Source: Variovorax paradoxus
GTDB taxonomy: Bacteria; Pseudomonadota; Gammaproteobacteria; Burkholderiales; Burkholderiaceae_C
DNA length: 64,000 nucleotides
NCBI RefSeq assembly: GCF_018614955.1
Contig: NZ_JAGGNV010000049.1
Span: forward strand, 1-64,000
Direction: 5' to 3'
Below, piece after piece: positions 61,035 through 64,000 of this stretch. Made by a program: the position numbers and the translations under genes. How positions within the stretch are numbered: the stretch's first letter is position 1; each line of letters starts with the position of its first letter. Below the pieces are notes generated by a model that did not search any database, had not been told where the DNA came from, and worked only from the letters and a program-made list of their open reading frames with translations.

Positions 61035-61757
61035 TCACGCCTGCGGCTCCGACGATTCTGCGTTGCGAGCACTCCCGTAGGCTCGCAGGACAACGATCAT
61101 GATTCTTGCCCCCGAGGCGGCTCCGGCAAGATAAGCATGCGGAGTCGCGCTGTCGAACAAAGCGCTGGCTCCGGCCCGCAGGATGCGCGGTGGTGCACCC
61201 TCCATGTGAAGAGCCAGCGTTCCGGAAAGCACATAGCAGAACTCCTCGCCCCGATGTCCGATGAGCCCGCCGACCTCATCCAGCGAGCGGGCCCGCACGG
61301 TCACCATGAGCGGAAGCAGGCGCGAGCCGTCGTGGGAATGCATGATCCTGGCGTCGGATTCTCGAACCCGTTCCACCTGGCCTTCGTCGGCCTCGGCAAA
61401 GCTCATCATCCGTTCGCCGGGTTGCAGGTGGCTCGTGCTCACCAGGTCGGTCCAGTCGATGTCGAGGCCCATCATCACCCTCGACAGCACGCCGAAGGTC
61501 GGCGACATCTTGCTGTTCTCGATGCGTGAGAGCGTGGCGCCGGGCACGCCGCTGATTTCGCTGAGCTGCCCGAGAGACAGACCACGCGATTCGCGGATCG
61601 CGCGAATGCGCAGACCGAGTTCCTGACTCATCGTCTTGTCGGCATCCGGGCGCCGCCACGCGCCCACCTCCACCCCATCGGCGATGGCTCTCGTGCGGAC
61701 TGTCTTGGAGGCCGGACGCTTCGGCGCTTGGGTGGTGATGCGGTTGCTCGACTTCAT
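61035..61757 (-). CDS. XRE-family regulator with cupin sensor domain
   Basis: A 240-residue regulator: a basic N-terminal extension (1-42), a Cro/CI helix-turn-helix (LRIRAIRESRGLSLGQLSEI, then SGVPGATLSRIENSKM), and a C-terminal cupin (LIGHRGEEFCYVLSGTLALH, RAGASALFDSATPHAYL). This HTH-cupin architecture is typical of amine and amino-acid catabolism regulators such as PuuR. It is divergent from a gamma-glutamyltransferase-like gene. A perfect 9-bp inverted repeat lies in the gap, so autoregulation and control of that gene are likely. The start is the ATG at 61757; a shorter ATG at 61631 would still keep the HTH. Confidence 0.82.
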   Translation of the reverse strand: MKSSNRITTQAPKRPASKTVRTRAIADGVEVGAWRRPDADKTMSQELGLRIRAIRESRGLSLGQLSEISGVPGATLSRIENSKMSPTFGVLSRVMMGLDIDWTDLVSTSHLQPGERMMSFAEADEGQVERVRESDARIMHSHDGSRLLPLMVTVRARSLDEVGGLIGHRGEEFCYVLSGTLALHMEGAPPRILRAGASALFDSATPHAYLAGAASGARIMIVVLRAYGSARNAESSEPQA

Positions 61758-61792
61758 GATTTTTTTCTGACCCGCATTTTCCCGAAGAACGG

Positions 61793-61820
61793 TTGACTTA
61801 CGGATCGGTACTGTTAGATT
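61793..61820 (+). promoter_or_regulatory. Putative promoter of the gamma-glutamyltransferase-like gene
   Basis: TTGACT (61793-61798) and TAGATT (61815-61820), separated by 16 bp, resemble a sigma-70 -35/-10 pair. The -10 overlaps the left arm of the 61818-61850 inverted repeat, so binding there would block transcription. The -10 is a weak match. Confidence 0.4.
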
Positions 61821-61850
61821 GCGGATTCGTAACCCTTACATATCCGCAAT
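61818..61850. promoter_or_regulatory. Perfect 9-bp inverted repeat, candidate XRE-cupin operator
   Basis: ATTGCGGAT (61818-61826) and ATCCGCAAT (61842-61850) are exact inverse copies 15 bp apart, centred between the divergent XRE and gamma-glutamyltransferase genes. A half-site-like TACGGAT lies at 61799-61805. Perfect symmetry and location point to the operator of the adjacent XRE-cupin regulator. Confidence 0.6.
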
Positions 61851-61870
61851 TCTACCCACCGGCCCCGGCG

Positions 61871-63709
61871 ATGCACGCACAAACCACGCGGCCTGAAATC
61901 ACAGGCACTTTCGGCGTCGCTGCCTCCACGCACTGGCTGGCTTCGCAAACGGCCATGTCCGTGTTGGAGCGTGGGGGCAACGCCTTCGATGCCGCAGCAG
62001 CAGGCGGGTTCGTCCTGCAGGTGGTCGAGCCGCATCTCAACGGCCCCGGCGGCGAGGCGCCGATGCTGTTCTGGGACAAGCACCGCCGTGAACTGCGGTC
62101 GCTCAACGGCCAAGGAGGCGCGCCGGCCGACGCGACACCGGCCGCGTTCCGCCGGCTCGGATTCGATCTCGTGCCGGGCATCGGTTTGCTCGCCGCCTGC
62201 GTGCCTGCAGCGTTCGGTGCCTGGATGACCTTGCTTCGCGACCGCGGCAGCTGGCCCCTGGCCGACGTGCTTGCGCCGGCCCTCGAGTATGCGGAGAACG
62301 GCTTTCCCGTCTCGCCGCGGCTTTGCCAGGCGATCCTCGGCGTGCGCCCGCTGTTCATGTCCGAGTGGACTTCATCGGCGCAGCTGTGGCTGATGGATGG
62401 TCGGGCCCCGGCGCCCGGCACGCTTTTCAAGCTGCCGGCGCTGGCCCGAACCTACCGTCGGGTGATCGAGGAATCGCAGCGCGCGGGCAGCGGTCGGGTC
62501 GGCGAGATCGATGCCGCCATCCGGGTTTGGCAGAGCGGCTTCGTGGGCGAGGCGATCGAGGCCTTCTGCCGTACCCCGGTGAGCGACAGCAGCGGCCAGC
62601 GCCATGCCGGTTTTCTGAGCCGAGGGGACATGGCCGAGCTCAGGATCGACGTCAAAGCGCCGGTGCTCGCACCCTTCGGCCGCTTCCAGATCGCCAAGTG
62701 CGGCTTCTGGAGCCAGGGCCCGATGTTCCTGCAGATGCTCGCGATGCTGCAGGAGGCCGGCCTGGAGCAATGCGCTGTCGACAGTGCGGCGTTCGTTCAC
62801 CGCGTGGCCGAGACGACGAAGCTTGCGTTGGCAGACCGCCTGGCCTGGTACGGGACCGCACCCGATGCCAACCCCGAGGCGCAGCACGCGCTGCTCAGCC
62901 GCTCCTACGGCGCGAACCGGTGGGCCATGGTGGATCCGGCGCATGCGTCCGACCTGCTGAGACCGGGCATCGCGGCGGGATCGCAACCGCGTCTGCCCCG
63001 GCTCGACCGGGCCGCCCATGCGCTGCGCGGCGCCGATGCGCGCTTCGGGATCGGCGAGCCCACCTTCGCGGCACTCCCGCCGGTGGCCGAGTGGGCCGAC
63101 CGGGAGCTGTTCGTCGGCGACACCTGCCACATCGACGTGATCGACCGGCACGGCAACATGGTGGCGGCGACGCCATCCGGCGGTTGGCTGTCCTCGAGCC
63201 CCGCGATCCCGGCCCTGGGCTTTGCATTGGGCACCCGGCTCCAGATGACCTGGCTGGACGAGGGCCTGCCCAACACCCTCACGCCGCGCGTCGCGCCCTG
63301 CACCACCCTCTCGCCAAGCTTCGCGCTGCGCGACGGCGAGCCCTACATGGTCTTCGGCACGCCCGGAGGCGACCAGCAGGACCAATGGTCTGCCGCATTC
63401 TTCCTCCGGCACGCGGTGCACGGCATGAACCTGCAGGAAGCGATCGATGCGCCGGCTTTCCATGTCAAGCACTACCCCGCGTCTTTCTGGCCGCGGCCGA
63501 TGAGCCTCAACCGGCTCCACATCGAATCGCGCTTTCCTGCCGAGACCATCGCGCAATTGCGCGAGTGGGGCCATGACGTCCAGGTCGGCGATCCGTGGTC
63601 CGAGGGACGACTCTCCGCCTGCAGCCGCGTTCGGGACAGCAGTGGGCGCATGGTGCTGCGCGCCGCGGCGAATCCGCGCGGCATGCAGGGCTACGCCGTC
63701 GGGCGCTGA
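61871..63709 (+). CDS. Gamma-glutamyltransferase-family protein
   Basis: A 612-residue Ntn-hydrolase of the gamma-glutamyltranspeptidase family. FGVAASTHWLASQTAMSVLE and GGNAFDAAAAGGFVLQVVEP open the large subunit. The probable autocleavage and nucleophile Thr is at about 418 in FVGDTCHIDVIDRHGNMVAA, where most relatives have TTH. The tail MVFGTPGGDQQDQWSAAFFL is conserved. No signal peptide is visible from the ATG at 61871, so it may be cytoplasmic, unlike periplasmic Ggt. It probably acylates or hydrolyses a gamma-glutamyl or related amide compound. An XRE-cupin regulator is divergent and a flavin monooxygenase follows, suggesting a dedicated catabolic operon. Confidence 0.83.
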   Translation: MHAQTTRPEITGTFGVAASTHWLASQTAMSVLERGGNAFDAAAAGGFVLQVVEPHLNGPGGEAPMLFWDKHRRELRSLNGQGGAPADATPAAFRRLGFDLVPGIGLLAACVPAAFGAWMTLLRDRGSWPLADVLAPALEYAENGFPVSPRLCQAILGVRPLFMSEWTSSAQLWLMDGRAPAPGTLFKLPALARTYRRVIEESQRAGSGRVGEIDAAIRVWQSGFVGEAIEAFCRTPVSDSSGQRHAGFLSRGDMAELRIDVKAPVLAPFGRFQIAKCGFWSQGPMFLQMLAMLQEAGLEQCAVDSAAFVHRVAETTKLALADRLAWYGTAPDANPEAQHALLSRSYGANRWAMVDPAHASDLLRPGIAAGSQPRLPRLDRAAHALRGADARFGIGEPTFAALPPVAEWADRELFVGDTCHIDVIDRHGNMVAATPSGGWLSSSPAIPALGFALGTRLQMTWLDEGLPNTLTPRVAPCTTLSPSFALRDGEPYMVFGTPGGDQQDQWSAAFFLRHAVHGMNLQEAIDAPAFHVKHYPASFWPRPMSLNRLHIESRFPAETIAQLREWGHDVQVGDPWSEGRLSACSRVRDSSGRMVLRAAANPRGMQGYAVGR

Positions 63710-63744
63710 GGCATTCCATGACCGTGATGACCCAAGGAGCAATC

Positions 63745-64000
63745 GTGAGCAACAGTGAAACCAATCCCCCCGCGAGGGTTCGGGTGCTGATCGCGGGCGG
63801 CGGGCCTGTCGGCATGGCGATGGCCTTGCTGCTGGACCGGTTCGGCATCTCGTTCGCCGTGATCGAGCGAGCCGGCGGCGTCACCGACCATCCCAAGGCG
63901 CGCGGCTGCGACATCCGTTCCATGGAGCTGTTTCGCCAATGGGGTATCGAGGAAAAGATCAAGGCGCGCGGACTGCCGCCCGGCGCGGACGTGTTCGCCG
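63745..64000 (+). CDS. FAD-dependent monooxygenase, N-terminus only
   Basis: The gene runs off the window end. Eighty-five codons are visible from the GTG at 63745, which has AAGGAG 5 nt upstream; an ATG at 63718 is a less likely start. The dinucleotide-binding motif RVLIAGGGPVGMAMALLLDR and FAVIERAGGVTDHPKARGCD, then IRSMELFRQWGIEEKI, mark the aromatic-ring hydroxylase family (FAD_binding_3, PheA/TfdB/MhpA-like). The substrate is not predictable from this part. It begins 35 bp after the gamma-glutamyltransferase-like gene and is probably in the same operon. Confidence 0.85.
   Translation, partial: MSNSETNPPARVRVLIAGGGPVGMAMALLLDRFGISFAVIERAGGVTDHPKARGCDIRSMELFRQWGIEEKIKARGLPPGADVFA

Overview
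The window is GC-rich, densely packed chromosomal DNA from a betaproteobacterium, most likely a Comamonadaceae member of the Variovorax type. This is an inference from base composition, the Burkholderiales-style H-NS, the NWETF-like chemoreceptor tail and the mix of LysR, IclR, AraC and TRAP genes. I see no rRNA, tRNA, CRISPR array, insertion sequence or phage gene.

Region 1 (1-15206): non-phosphorylative (Weimberg-type) pentose catabolism, probably of L-arabinose. A minus-strand operon of at least ten genes runs from 11816 down past position 1. It encodes alpha-ketoglutarate semialdehyde dehydrogenase, a YtfQ-type binding protein, ChvE-MmsA-MmsB, YtfR-YtfT-YjfF, an IlvD/Edd-family L-arabinonate dehydratase and the start of an L-KDA dehydratase. 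A GbpR-like LysR gene is divergent from it. A sugar 1-dehydrogenase (SDR) and a lactonase form a second divergent pair. Together these cover every step from sugar to alpha-ketoglutarate. Both divergent promoter regions carry ATCAAT/ATTGAT inverted repeats. About 530 bp between the LysR gene and the SDR gene is filled by large palindromic elements.

Region 2 (15214-17510): an AraC regulator divergent from an NmrA-like oxidoreductase, and a small unknown gene.

Region 3 (17692-34862): a compact alpha-glucan/trehalose cluster, glgB-glgE-treS/mak-(membrane channel)-glgX-treZ-malQ/treY, mostly with overlapping or closely spaced genes. It can build glucan from trehalose through maltose-1-phosphate (TreS-Mak, GlgE, GlgB) and return glucan to trehalose (GlgX, TreY, TreZ). 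MalQ and TreY are fused in one reading frame.

Region 4 (34872-36694): a fumarylacetoacetate-hydrolase-family protein with an export signal, divergent from an AraC regulator.

Region 5 (36710-48598): a metal(loid) resistance island. The arsenic part has arsR-arsI-arsC-arsC-aqpS-MFS on one strand and a glutaredoxin-type arsC plus arsH on the other, with no arsB or acr3. Next comes an RND heavy-metal efflux operon whose adaptor gene has a one-base frameshift and whose pump gene has an in-frame TGA, so it looks broken.

Region 6 (48628-55838): a chemoreceptor with a sigma-28-like promoter, a pirin/FMN-reductase pair divergent from a LysR gene, a 704-residue exported protein of unknown function, and an IclR regulator.

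Region 7 (55882-60343): an IclR-linked TRAP transporter operon with two DctP paralogues and a type II dehydroquinate dehydratase, suggesting uptake and use of a quinate/shikimate-like acid.

Region 8 (60437-64000): an H-NS-family protein with a duplicated DNA-binding motif, then an XRE-cupin regulator divergent from a gamma-glutamyltransferase-like gene and a flavin monooxygenase cut by the window end.
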